Assembly: GCA_019359115.1 (NCBI GenBank)
Contig: JAHHHW010000070.1
Coordinates: 1-64,000 of the forward strand
Reading direction: 5' to 3'
From: Pelatocladus maniniholoensis HA4357-MV3
Lineage (GTDB): Bacteria > Cyanobacteriota > Cyanobacteriia > Cyanobacteriales > Nostocaceae
Length of the DNA: 64,000 nucleotides
Made by a program: the position numbers and the translations under genes. Positions 8,679 through 15,848 of the stretch are shown one piece after another. Every line of letters starts with the position of its first letter. Position 1 is the first letter of the stretch. Below the pieces are notes generated by a model. That model searched no databases, was not told the DNA's origin, and saw only the letters and a program-made list of their open reading frames with translations.

Positions 8679-9854
8679 ATGCAGCACCTCAGCAAATTAT
8701 TGGAAATTGAGAACTCAAAATTAGCTTGGGTACTGCGGTTAAATTTATATGGACTGCGGACTCAATTACAAGAAGCACTCAAGGAAGATACAACAGATCC
8801 AGGTAACAGCGCTTGTCAGGAATTGGTGGGCGAATTAGATCAACTTTTGCAACCACAGAAATTAGAGATCATTACTCCCCAAACTCCCCCACCTTCCCCC
8901 ACTTCCTCCACTTCCTCCACTCCTCCTACCTGGGAAGATGTGTTGGAACCAATTCAGTTGGAAATTCCTAAAGAACAGAAACTTAAAGACATTGGTGATG
9001 CTTTGCTGGCTGATCAAGAATTGTTGCAATATGTGGGTGCGTACAAGTTTCAAAGTAACAATGATCTTGATTTGTGGAACGAGATCCAACGCTTGCTGCT
9101 AAGAGTACCGGAAAAACTAGCTGATACTTGGCGCGAATGCATTTTGGCAGAAGTGAGTCAGTTCGGTGCTTTGGAAGAGAAATTTGCTGTCCAACAGATT
9201 GGCTTTAGCCGCAATCAACCTGTTTATCCTGGTTTACAGGGAAGTGTTTATGCAACTGGCTTGTTTTTATCAGATCAGGTTGATTTTGATCCACAGTTGC
9301 AAGTAGAAAAAAGAGGCGGGAAACTAGATGTATTAGCCGGGATTGTATCTGTTTGTCTCAAGTTTATCGAAATAGATCCGTGTTTACGTCATGCCTTAAA
9401 AAGTGTAGACCGCTTTGGTGTTAGACCTTTAAATTCAGATTCGGAAAGTTCTAAGTATATGACGGCACTTGTAGAACGGTTTCAGCGTGTCCTTACTACT
9501 ACCAATGCTGACCCCGCGATCGCACTCCGTGCCAGACTAGATTTAGATGAGGCAATTCATTCTTTAGTATATTTGCCACCGTGCGATCGCTTTTCTTGGT
9601 GGGGAAAACTCCAACAAGAAGCCCGTCGTACTCTTGATGGCGTCGTGGAAAAAGCCCGTAATGCTGGTTATCAGGTACAGGTTCGTCCATTGTGGGGAAC
9701 CTACGCCGATATTTACACTTGGTCAAAAGACGATTTACAACTAGAGATTGGTGGTGTACCAGGAGAAGTGTCCGCCTGTCTGCGGGTGTATGCCAAGATT
9801 AACGATGAGGTAATTCCAGGACGCGTTTTGTTCCGTTCTTCATTGGAAGGGTAA
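8679..9854 (+). CDS. Unknown third protein of the dynamin/SrfB-like cluster
   Basis: This 391-residue soluble protein has no recognised domain. Residues 1-65 look helical (LLEIENSKLAWVLRLNLYGL). They are followed by a Pro/Ser/Thr-rich linker at about 68-86 (TPPPSPTSSTSSTPP) and then a mixed helical region and a C-terminal part with strands (IYTWSKDDLQLEIGG). GGAGAG about 7 nt before the ATG supports the start. Its position suggests it is a partner of the Hsp70-like ATPase, possibly equivalent to SrfA or a nucleotide-exchange factor, but no sequence motif proves either. No signal peptide or membrane helix is visible. Confidence 0.7.
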   Translation: MQHLSKLLEIENSKLAWVLRLNLYGLRTQLQEALKEDTTDPGNSACQELVGELDQLLQPQKLEIITPQTPPPSPTSSTSSTPPTWEDVLEPIQLEIPKEQKLKDIGDALLADQELLQYVGAYKFQSNNDLDLWNEIQRLLLRVPEKLADTWRECILAEVSQFGALEEKFAVQQIGFSRNQPVYPGLQGSVYATGLFLSDQVDFDPQLQVEKRGGKLDVLAGIVSVCLKFIEIDPCLRHALKSVDRFGVRPLNSDSESSKYMTALVERFQRVLTTTNADPAIALRARLDLDEAIHSLVYLPPCDRFSWWGKLQQEARRTLDGVVEKARNAGYQVQVRPLWGTYADIYTWSKDDLQLEIGGVPGEVSACLRVYAKINDEVIPGRVLFRSSLEG

Positions 9855-10333
9855 GAAATTTCGCTACTACACAAACAAAGTCTACTTAATTGAGCTGAAT
9901 CAAACAACCCGCGCAGGCGGGTTTCGTTTGTGTAGCCGCGATTTATAATCGCCAGGGCTGAATAAAATTTTAATCACAATTTCAATTTTGCCAACTGTAT
10001 GAGATTAAACTGATAACTTAATTAATCTATGCCAGCTTTAAAGGGATGTTTTTAATTCTTTAACAGAAAAACTCATGCCGGTTAAGGTTGAGGTTCTAGT
10101 CAAAGTTGGTAATCTCATTGTTAAAGTCCGCGTTTTAGTCAAAAAAGGCGTTGGTGTGAGAGTCAACGTTATTGTCAAAGACAAATCAAAAATTGCTCAC
10201 CAGTCCGAGTCTAGTGAGAACCAAGCCGGAAAACTGATCAGACAGGTGGAAAGATAGCTAAACTTGGTGTCTTAGTGTCTTTGTGTTTCAAAAAAACATT
10301 TTCACCATCAAGTCACAAAGACACAAAGATAAA
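9855..10333. other. Intergenic stretch after the triad
   Basis: This holds the large foldback listed separately at 9867-9935, then AT-rich DNA. A 60-codon frame at 10075-10257 is composed almost wholly of Val/Lys alternation with no ribosome binding site and was not accepted as a gene. The end of the stretch abuts the 3' end of cysK. Confidence 0.5.
9867..9935. repeat. Nested foldback downstream of the triad
   Basis: CTACACAAAC (9867-9876) pairs with GTTTGTGTAG (9926-9935), enclosing an inner hairpin ACCCGC/GCGGGT (about 9908-9922). It starts 13 bp after the stop codon of the third triad gene and may end that transcript, though there is no clean T-run. It may also be a dispersed repeat. Confidence 0.6.
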
Positions 10334-11269
10334 TTACCAATTTTGAAACATCGGTGTACTCAAATAACGTTCTCCAAAGGAAGGTTGAATCACCACAATC
10401 AACTTCCCCGCATTCTCCTGTCGTTTAGCTACTTGTATTGCTGCACACAAGTTTGCACCCGAAGAAATACCAGATAATAAACCTTCTTCCCTCGCCAAAC
10501 GTCGTCCAAATGCGATCGCTTCTTCATCACTGACTGCGATCGCTTCATCTATTAAATCTGTGCGGAGAACTTCAGGAATAAAACCCGCGCCAATACCTTG
10601 AATTTTATGTGAACCTGGTTGTCCACCAGAAATAACGGGACTATTTTTTGGTTCAACTGCGATCGCTTGAAAATTCGGTTTACGCGCTTTAATTACTTCA
10701 GCAATACCCGTAATTGTTCCGCCAGTTCCCACCCCAGCGACGACAATATCTACTTGTCCATCTGTATCTGTCCAAATTTCTTCTGCGGTGGTTTCGCGGT
10801 GAATTTTGGGGTTGGCTGGGTTGCGGAATTGTTGCAGCATGTAAGCATGGGGAGTGTTAGCCACAATTTCTTCGGCTTTACGAATTGCTCCCCCCATCCC
10901 TTGGGTTCCTGGCGTCAACTCCACACCCGCACCATAAGCTTTTAACATCGCCCGTCGTTCTACACTCATAGTTTCAGGCATAGTCAAAATTAAACCATAA
11001 CCGCGCGCCGCCGCCACCATCGCCAGTCCAATTCCTGTGTTTCCAGATGTTGGCTCTACTAAAATACTTTTTCCTGGTTCAATTAATCCAGCCATTTCTG
11101 CTGCTGTAATCATACTTACAGCAATCCGATCTTTAACAGAAGCAGCTGGATTCATTCCTTCGAGTTTAATCACAATTCTGCCCACACATCCCTCAGTTTG
11201 AGGAATTTTATTCAGTTGAACTAACGGAGTACGTCCAATTAATTCAGTAACATCACCAGCAATTCGCAT
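10334..11269 (-). CDS. cysK: Cysteine synthase (O-acetylserine sulfhydrylase)
   Basis: This PLP enzyme makes L-cysteine from O-acetylserine and sulfide in the cytosol. The PLP lysine is K46 in [10 protein letters not shown], the substrate loop TSGNTG is at 74-79, and a [10 protein letters not shown] phosphate-binding loop follows. The 311-residue length is normal for CysK. The start at 11269 ([10 protein letters not shown]) has AGGAGA 7 nt upstream; a longer in-frame extension to 11362 is repeat-derived and rejected. It is divergent from the region to the right and not in an obvious operon. CysK and CysM are hard to separate by eye, so the symbol is probable. Confidence 0.92.
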   Translation of the reverse strand: MRIAGDVTELIGRTPLVQLNKIPQTEGCVGRIVIKLEGMNPAASVKDRIAVSMITAAEMAGLIEPGKSILVEPTSGNTGIGLAMVAAARGYGLILTMPETMSVERRAMLKAYGAGVELTPGTQGMGGAIRKAEEIVANTPHAYMLQQFRNPANPKIHRETTAEEIWTDTDGQVDIVVAGVGTGGTITGIAEVIKARKPNFQAIAVEPKNSPVISGGQPGSHKIQGIGAGFIPEVLRTDLIDEAIAVSDEEAIAFGRRLAREEGLLSGISSGANLCAAIQVAKRQENAGKLIVVIQPSFGERYLSTPMFQNW

Positions 11270-12190
11270 AAATAAATCTCCTGATTGGGGAATGGGGAGA
11301 CAAGGAGGAGAATAAACACCAATAACACCAATAACAAATGACCAATGACCAATGATCAACAATCTTAAAAGTTAACCTAGTTTATTTCTGTAATTTTTAA
11401 TGATAGTTTTAATTTTTTATGCCAAAATGCTTAAAAATAAAATTATATGATGTTTCTATATTTTTAATGTTCATCAAATGTATATTTACTCAGGAATACT
11501 TCCTGGAAATCCTGACTTTTTTCTTACTAAAATTTTGCACAATTTTCAATACTTTGAGGCTGAGTACTAGCCAGAAAAATTCAGTTTATATTTTTAGCTT
11601 TTGATTTTTGGCTCTTGAGCTTTGATTTCCAGAAATGGTGATTGAGTACATTAATTCCAGCACCTTAGTTGAAAAATGCGAGTCCCTATACCTCAAAATA
11701 CTAGTACCCATACCCCAAAAAATTTTTTAAATACTGCTGCGATAGGAATTATCAGCTTTGAGTACAAACTTAATTAATTTAATAATCTTGATCCGGCTGC
11801 AAATAAATCTTCTCGACTAAGCCAGCTGCTATAAAACCTATAGGATTTACGCAGAGATTCCCCTCTACCCCCCCCTGCAAAGGGGGGGACTTCTTAAACC
11901 CTCACAGCTTTAAACAAGATGAACTAAGATATGAGGCGGCTTTGAATGTGTAAGTTCTCTGACAAAAATTCAGCTTTGTCCAACATTAGTTACTATTTAC
12001 TTCTTGCTGATTATCAGTTTTCACATTTGTATGTTCATTGATAACTGATAACTGATAACTGATAACCGATAACTGAGAACTGATAGGGCTTAACTTTTGG
12101 GTGTTCATACCTTAATTATTATACAGGGTAAATTAAGACAAAAAGGTACCGTCTCACGGGGTGCATACTGCCTAGCAAGGGAGAGCCAAA
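11270..12190. other. Long repeat-rich intergenic region
   Basis: No credible gene is seen. It contains an AT-rich stretch (11360-11650), a block at about 11840-11900 with facing homopolymer arms (CTACCCCCCCC and GCAAAGGGGGGG), and AACTGAT 7-bp tandem repeats at about 12040-12085. A 61-codon frame at 11419 has no ribosome binding site and looks like chance. Confidence 0.5.
12040..12085. repeat. 7-bp short tandem repeat (AACTGAT type)
   Basis: Five to six near-perfect copies of a 7-mer (GATAACT / AACTGAT) occur in tandem. The same unit recurs at 22360-22410. Short tandemly repeated heptamers are characteristic of heterocystous cyanobacteria. Confidence 0.8.
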
Positions 12191-12646
12191 ATGAGACTAC
12201 AAATTTCCAAGTTTCTCACAGTTTGTTTACTGACTTTAATAGTGCTTTCACCTGAGCTAGTAGTATTGAGTGTGGTTTGGGAGCAGCATATGCAGTTAGT
12301 AGAAATACAGCATTTAAGCTGTAAATTAGAGCAAATACAAGCAGGTGTATTTAGTATTATTGGCAGCCAAAATTTTGATTTATTCACTCTTGATCAAGAA
12401 TGTCAAAATTTCGCTCAAGATGCAGCTACCATTAAATTTTTTGATGCCAATTTTCTGCATATCTTGCTCACTCCTACTCAACTATATAAACTTGTTGATT
12501 GCTTGAAATGGTTCTTTTTGTTATTTCCTATAGGTTTAGGTATATTCTTTTTTTTATATGACAGGTATCTTGTTTATCGCGCTACAGTTTTTCAACAACA
12601 AGTAGATAAGCTAGAAAGGTTATGGCAAGAAAGTATCGAACAATAA
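12191..12646 (+). CDS. Small two-helix membrane protein, unknown
   Basis: This 151-residue protein has an N-terminal hydrophobic segment (about residues 8-28, FLTVCLLTLIVLSPELVVLS), a middle portion of about 80 residues with three Cys (CKLEQ, DQECQ, DCLKW), and a second membrane segment (about 107-127, WFFLLFPIGLGIFFFLYD). It ends in a charged tail (QQQVDKLERLWQESIEQ). AGGGAGAG lies 6 nt before the ATG. It is followed by two small same-strand genes that may be co-transcribed. No family was recognised. Confidence 0.65.
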   Translation: MRLQISKFLTVCLLTLIVLSPELVVLSVVWEQHMQLVEIQHLSCKLEQIQAGVFSIIGSQNFDLFTLDQECQNFAQDAATIKFFDANFLHILLTPTQLYKLVDCLKWFFLLFPIGLGIFFFLYDRYLVYRATVFQQQVDKLERLWQESIEQ

Positions 12647-12664
12647 GGAACGTACAATAAAAGC

Positions 12665-12931
12665 ATGACAATTACAGAAGAACGCCAAAATCTATACTTT
12701 GATTTGATTGATAAGTTACTTAGCTGTCCTAATGGTCAGGAACCAGAAGTTTTAGAAACTCACCCAGAATTACTTGATGCTGGTTTTATAAAAACAATAC
12801 TACAAGTTGCTGCTGTATTTGCACATCAAGGTAATGATGAAGGAGCAAAGTTTTTAATTCACATTGCACGTGAATTATCAAAACAACTAGGATTATATCC
12901 TGAAATTCCTGAAGTCCCAGCTAAGGAGTAA
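12665..12931 (+). CDS. Small protein resembling the N-terminus of CHAT/TPR proteins
   Basis: This 88-residue acidic helical protein carries ERQNLYFDLIDKLLSCPNGQE, then VLETHPELLDAGFIKTIL. From memory, cyanobacterial CHAT and TPR proteins often start with a similar block (a helical lead with CPxGEE, then VDAGLV). Here the block stands alone, with no TPR or protease following. It is separated by only 2 nt from the next gene, so the two are probably translated from one mRNA. Function is unknown; an adaptor role is a guess. Confidence 0.65.
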   Translation: MTITEERQNLYFDLIDKLLSCPNGQEPEVLETHPELLDAGFIKTILQVAAVFAHQGNDEGAKFLIHIARELSKQLGLYPEIPEVPAKE

Positions 12932-12933
12932 AG

Positions 12934-13245
12934 ATGTTATTGACTGCAACTGACGCAGGACAGATCGCTTTAGAATTTCTGATGGCTGAATGGAATGTTT
13001 TAGAAGCAGATAGAGAGTGGTTTGTCATTGTAAATTCTCGTCTGATTGGCATGAGTTGGTACATTGTAGAAATAGCCATAGAGGGATTTCCTGATCGGTG
13101 GTATATGCAAGTTTATGACACCGGAGAATGTGACCCAGACTATACATTTATTTCTCCGATTCGCGGTTCAGAAGGATACGCTGATCTGACAGATTTACCA
13201 AGATTGGTAGCTGAGGTCTTAGTGTCAGAACGTCATTTTCGCTAA
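12934..13245 (+). CDS. Conserved-looking hypothetical protein
   Basis: This 103-residue soluble protein has an alternating strand pattern (REWFVIVNSRLIGMSWYIVEIAI, then RWYMQVYDTGECDPDYTFISP). AAGGAG sits 5 nt before the ATG inside the end of the preceding gene, indicating translational coupling. The compact alpha/beta layout suggests a small globular domain. No family, signal peptide or membrane segment is recognised. Confidence 0.65.
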   Translation: MLLTATDAGQIALEFLMAEWNVLEADREWFVIVNSRLIGMSWYIVEIAIEGFPDRWYMQVYDTGECDPDYTFISPIRGSEGYADLTDLPRLVAEVLVSERHFR

Positions 13246-13601
13246 TCAGTAAGAATAAGAAATCAAATTTTTTAGATATTGCTTGTGTGTTGTTCTGTTT
13301 GTGACGAAAATTTTTACTTGTCACAAACTTTTCTTTTTTCGTATTTAGTTTATTAATAAAATATGTGGTTTTGATATTATTAAATTCAAAACTTTTAGTG
13401 TTTATTCTATGATTTAGTCATGTAAATATGACAAAATTATGCTATATTAATATTGTGATAAAGCTTACAAAAATAGTGCATGGTGGCTGAAAAAAACTAT
13501 TGATTTGAAAGCGTATTAAGAATGAAAAATGAAGTGTTTATTTTCATCATTCATTATTCAGGCTTAATTATGCCTTTTGCCTTCTTGCAATAGGTTTTGT
13601 C
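13246..13601. other. AT-rich intergenic region
   Basis: This is very AT-rich with no gene seen. Two facing arms GTGACGAAAATTTTT and AAACTTTTC do not form a convincing terminator. It probably contains the promoter of the gene at 13602. Confidence 0.4.
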
Positions 13602-13943
13602 ATGATTAGAGAAGACATATTATCCAAAGAATACCTGAGAATCGTCAAAAAATACTACCCCAAAATCGGAGAATTATTAGATGACTGTTATGTGAAAGTC
13701 ATCACCAATTATTGGGGACGACCTCCAAAACGCTTGCGCTACATTGGAATTTATTGTTCTGATGAAATAATGCCTCTTGTGCAAGTCCACAAAGAAATAC
13801 TCCGAGATTTAGCAGAGAATATGGGGTTAGTTCAGGTAGTTTTCTTGAATGCTTCACGACTGTTACGCGATCCAATGTCGAAAATCAAGCAAGCAGATCC
13901 GCGCTTGTGGTTAGATTTGCATTGGGTTGCAATGTCTGAATAA
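13602..13943 (+). CDS. Hypothetical protein
   Basis: This 113-residue soluble protein reads MIREDILSKEYLRIVKKYYP and later LRYIGIYCSDEIMPLVQVHKE, with a helical C-terminal half. It is a plausible cyanobacterial conserved hypothetical by composition. No clear ribosome binding site precedes the ATG. The downstream gap (13944-14113) holds HIP1 sites and low-complexity CAACAAACAACG sequence. Function is unknown. Confidence 0.55.
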   Translation: MIREDILSKEYLRIVKKYYPKIGELLDDCYVKVITNYWGRPPKRLRYIGIYCSDEIMPLVQVHKEILRDLAENMGLVQVVFLNASRLLRDPMSKIKQADPRLWLDLHWVAMSE

Positions 13944-14113
13944 TAGCGATCGCAATGAAAACTGGAATTTTTTACGAAAACCATCATCAACACATTCATG
14001 GCGATCGCATAACGATTGACTGCAAACCTTTTCAGAAGTTGGTTGTTGATTGTTGATTGGTAAACACCAAACAACAAACAACGATCAACAATCTTAAATC
14101 AAGGGCTAACATA

Positions 14114-14482
14114 ATGAAAAAACCCTTCTTACCTCCAGATGACATGCCACCCAATGAGGTGACGCCACAGGATAGAATGCTGTATCTGGAATTAGAACAA
14201 TCAATTGGTGCATGCTTTTTTCAAGCGTGCGATCGCATCACACAAATGTTGTTGTCTACTTGTCAGTGGTATCTCACAACCAAAGACGGTAGTCTCAAAT
14301 TAATCATTGACTCCCCAGACATCGTAACCTATTGGCATATCGTCAACAATATTCCTCAGCTAGGAAGTAAGCTAGAAAAATATAGCAGTGACGCCAAAAT
14401 CCGCGTTTATCCTCCCATGGGTAAAGGAAGACCATTTGAAATTAGCGTCAATGAAATTTCGGCTTATCGAGATTGGCTTTAA
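14114..14482 (+). CDS. Hypothetical protein
   Basis: This 122-residue soluble protein has a Pro-rich start (MKKPFLPPDDMPPNEVTPQD), a helical middle (LYLELEQSIGACFFQACDRI) and a strand-rich end. The ATG at 14114 is chosen over the frame start at 14057 because the extra 19 residues are encoded by low-complexity CAACAA repeats. No known domain is recognised. The neighbours give no functional clue. Confidence 0.55.
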   Translation: MKKPFLPPDDMPPNEVTPQDRMLYLELEQSIGACFFQACDRITQMLLSTCQWYLTTKDGSLKLIIDSPDIVTYWHIVNNIPQLGSKLEKYSSDAKIRVYPPMGKGRPFEISVNEISAYRDWL

Positions 14483-14561
14483 TTTGTATTGTCCAGATCC
14501 CCGACTTAGGACACAGCTGGCGAATGGTGGGTTTGACCCCTCATTCGCCCACAAATTGGCT

Positions 14562-14592
14562 TGTAGAGACGTAGCATTGCTACGTCTCTACA
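14562..14592. repeat. Perfect 15-bp-arm palindrome
   Basis: TGTAGAGACGTAGCA (14562-14576) is followed by one T and then its exact reverse complement (14578-14592). The GTAGAGACG core belongs to the dispersed GAGACGCG-like repeat family seen elsewhere in the window. There is no T-run, so it is not a typical terminator. Confidence 0.8.
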
Positions 14593-14700
14593 TCTGGTGG
14601 AATGACGAAAAATCGTTGATGAGAGATGTCACCCCTGATTCGCCAGCTGTATCCTTTAAGAAGTTAGGGATCTAGCTTGTCAATATATTTGTCTTAATCT

Positions 14701-14823
14701 CAGGACTTACGCAAGTGTCACAAAAATTTCAAAATTTTGCTTGTAGTGAGGACTTTAGTCCTTATTTTGAGGACTAAAGTCCTCACTACGAACTTAAAAT
14801 AATATCCAGTTGCGTAAGTCCTG
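14701..14823. mobile_element. 123-bp MITE with 14-bp inverted ends and 5-bp target duplication
   Basis: The left end CAGGACTTACGCAA (14701-14714) is matched by TTGCGTAAGTCCTG (14810-14823). AATCT flanks it on both sides (14696-14700 and 14824-14828), a clean target duplication. Inside is a long palindrome around GAGGACTTTAGTCCT / AGGACTAAAGTCCTC. The right 18 bp are identical to the end of the transposase element at 723-740, so that transposase family probably moved it. It carries no open frame. Confidence 0.85.
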
Positions 14824-14923
14824 AATCTAAACAGTATTGGAACGCATACTGGTGAAATTTGATGTAAAAAAATATTTATACCGGATTTTTGAGTTAAAAA
14901 TCTGTTTTATGACTTGTGAAGCT

Positions 14924-15043
14924 AATTTACAACTCAAAAACTTAATTTACAACTCAAAAACTTGATTTACAACTCAAAAACTTGATTTACAACTCAAAAA
15001 CTTAATTTACAACTCAAAAACTTAATTTACAACTCAAAAACTT
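14924..15043. repeat. Six tandem copies of a 20-bp unit
   Basis: Six consecutive copies of AATTTACAACTCAAAAACTT differ only at the first base (A or G). The 20-bp period is not a multiple of three, and no frame runs through it. A partial seventh unit follows. Function is unknown. Confidence 0.9.
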
Positions 15044-15217
15044 GATTTATTTCAAGATAACGAGGTAAAGCATACAATCACACTTTTTTATTTAAGTACT
15101 TAAACGGTATTTAGTTACACATATTGTTTCTTCATTCCCTATTCCCTATTCCCTGTTAAGAGTTTCCTATCTCCACGAATGAATTTAATTTTGTCGAACT
15201 GCTTATTTTGAAGAAAT

Positions 15218-15457
15218 TTACACAGTAGAGGGGAAAATGTACCAAGTTTTCTTGATTTGACAAACTTGCTCTTTGGCCGATGTGAAACGATAACGTGGAC
15301 TCACCGTCTTTTCAACTTTAGCCCATTTGGATGACTCCATATAAAGTCCTGTACCAGCATTAATTTTGACTCGCTGTTCCTTAATTCGTTGATCATCCAC
15401 GTCTGACTTTCCTACAACAGGCTTAAAAAGGGCAGATTTCTGGGTTTTGATGTTCAT
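15218..15457 (-). CDS. Small basic hypothetical protein
   Basis: This 79-residue Lys/Val-rich frame reads MNIKTQKSALFKPVVGKSDV and later AKVEKTVSPRYRFTSAKEQV. Composition looks protein-like and it ends cleanly, but the ribosome binding site is weak (AAAGAAAA) and no family is recognised. It stands alone between repeat tracts. A chance frame remains possible. Confidence 0.4.
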   Translation of the reverse strand: MNIKTQKSALFKPVVGKSDVDDQRIKEQRVKINAGTGLYMESSKWAKVEKTVSPRYRFTSAKEQVCQIKKTWYIFPSTV

Positions 15458-15848
15458 TGATTTTCTTTGCTATAATTTCTAGTCTTATTTTCTATAGCAT
15501 AGACTGATCTGAGAATTAACTATATAGTTGGCAGCGATTAAAGTGTCACAGCTAAAATATCCTCCCCCGAAGGATAGAAATTTATTGAATCGCGATCGCA
15601 CAATCGTACAGATGCTTTTGACAGATACTTTACAGGGATCGAAGCAATAGTCCATGCGACAATAGGAAAACAAGCTTCAAAATAGTCTTAGCCAAGATTT
15701 TCATATAATTTAAGTCTTTTGACGACATTTGCTGCATAATTCCCTGTTTGCAATTCCCATACATAAATAGCAACATCTTGTCTTGGATATTTTGAGGACT
15801 AGGTTGACTCATTAACAGTTGACCTCAGCAAAAAGCAGAGGACACTTC
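15458..15848. other. Intergenic region before the sigma-like gene
   Basis: No convincing gene is seen; short minus-strand frames lack ribosome binding sites. It probably holds the promoter of the gene starting at 15849. Confidence 0.4.

Noticed and set aside
10075-10257. 60-codon frame with Val/Lys alternation
   Set aside because: No ribosome binding site and the sequence is a degenerate internal repeat; a peptide of this kind is unlikely.
11419-11604. 61-codon frame in AT-rich DNA
   Set aside because: Phe/Ile-rich chance frame without ribosome binding site or family resemblance.
14924-15043. CRISPR array
   Set aside because: Repeats are directly adjacent with no spacers between them, so it is a simple tandem repeat.
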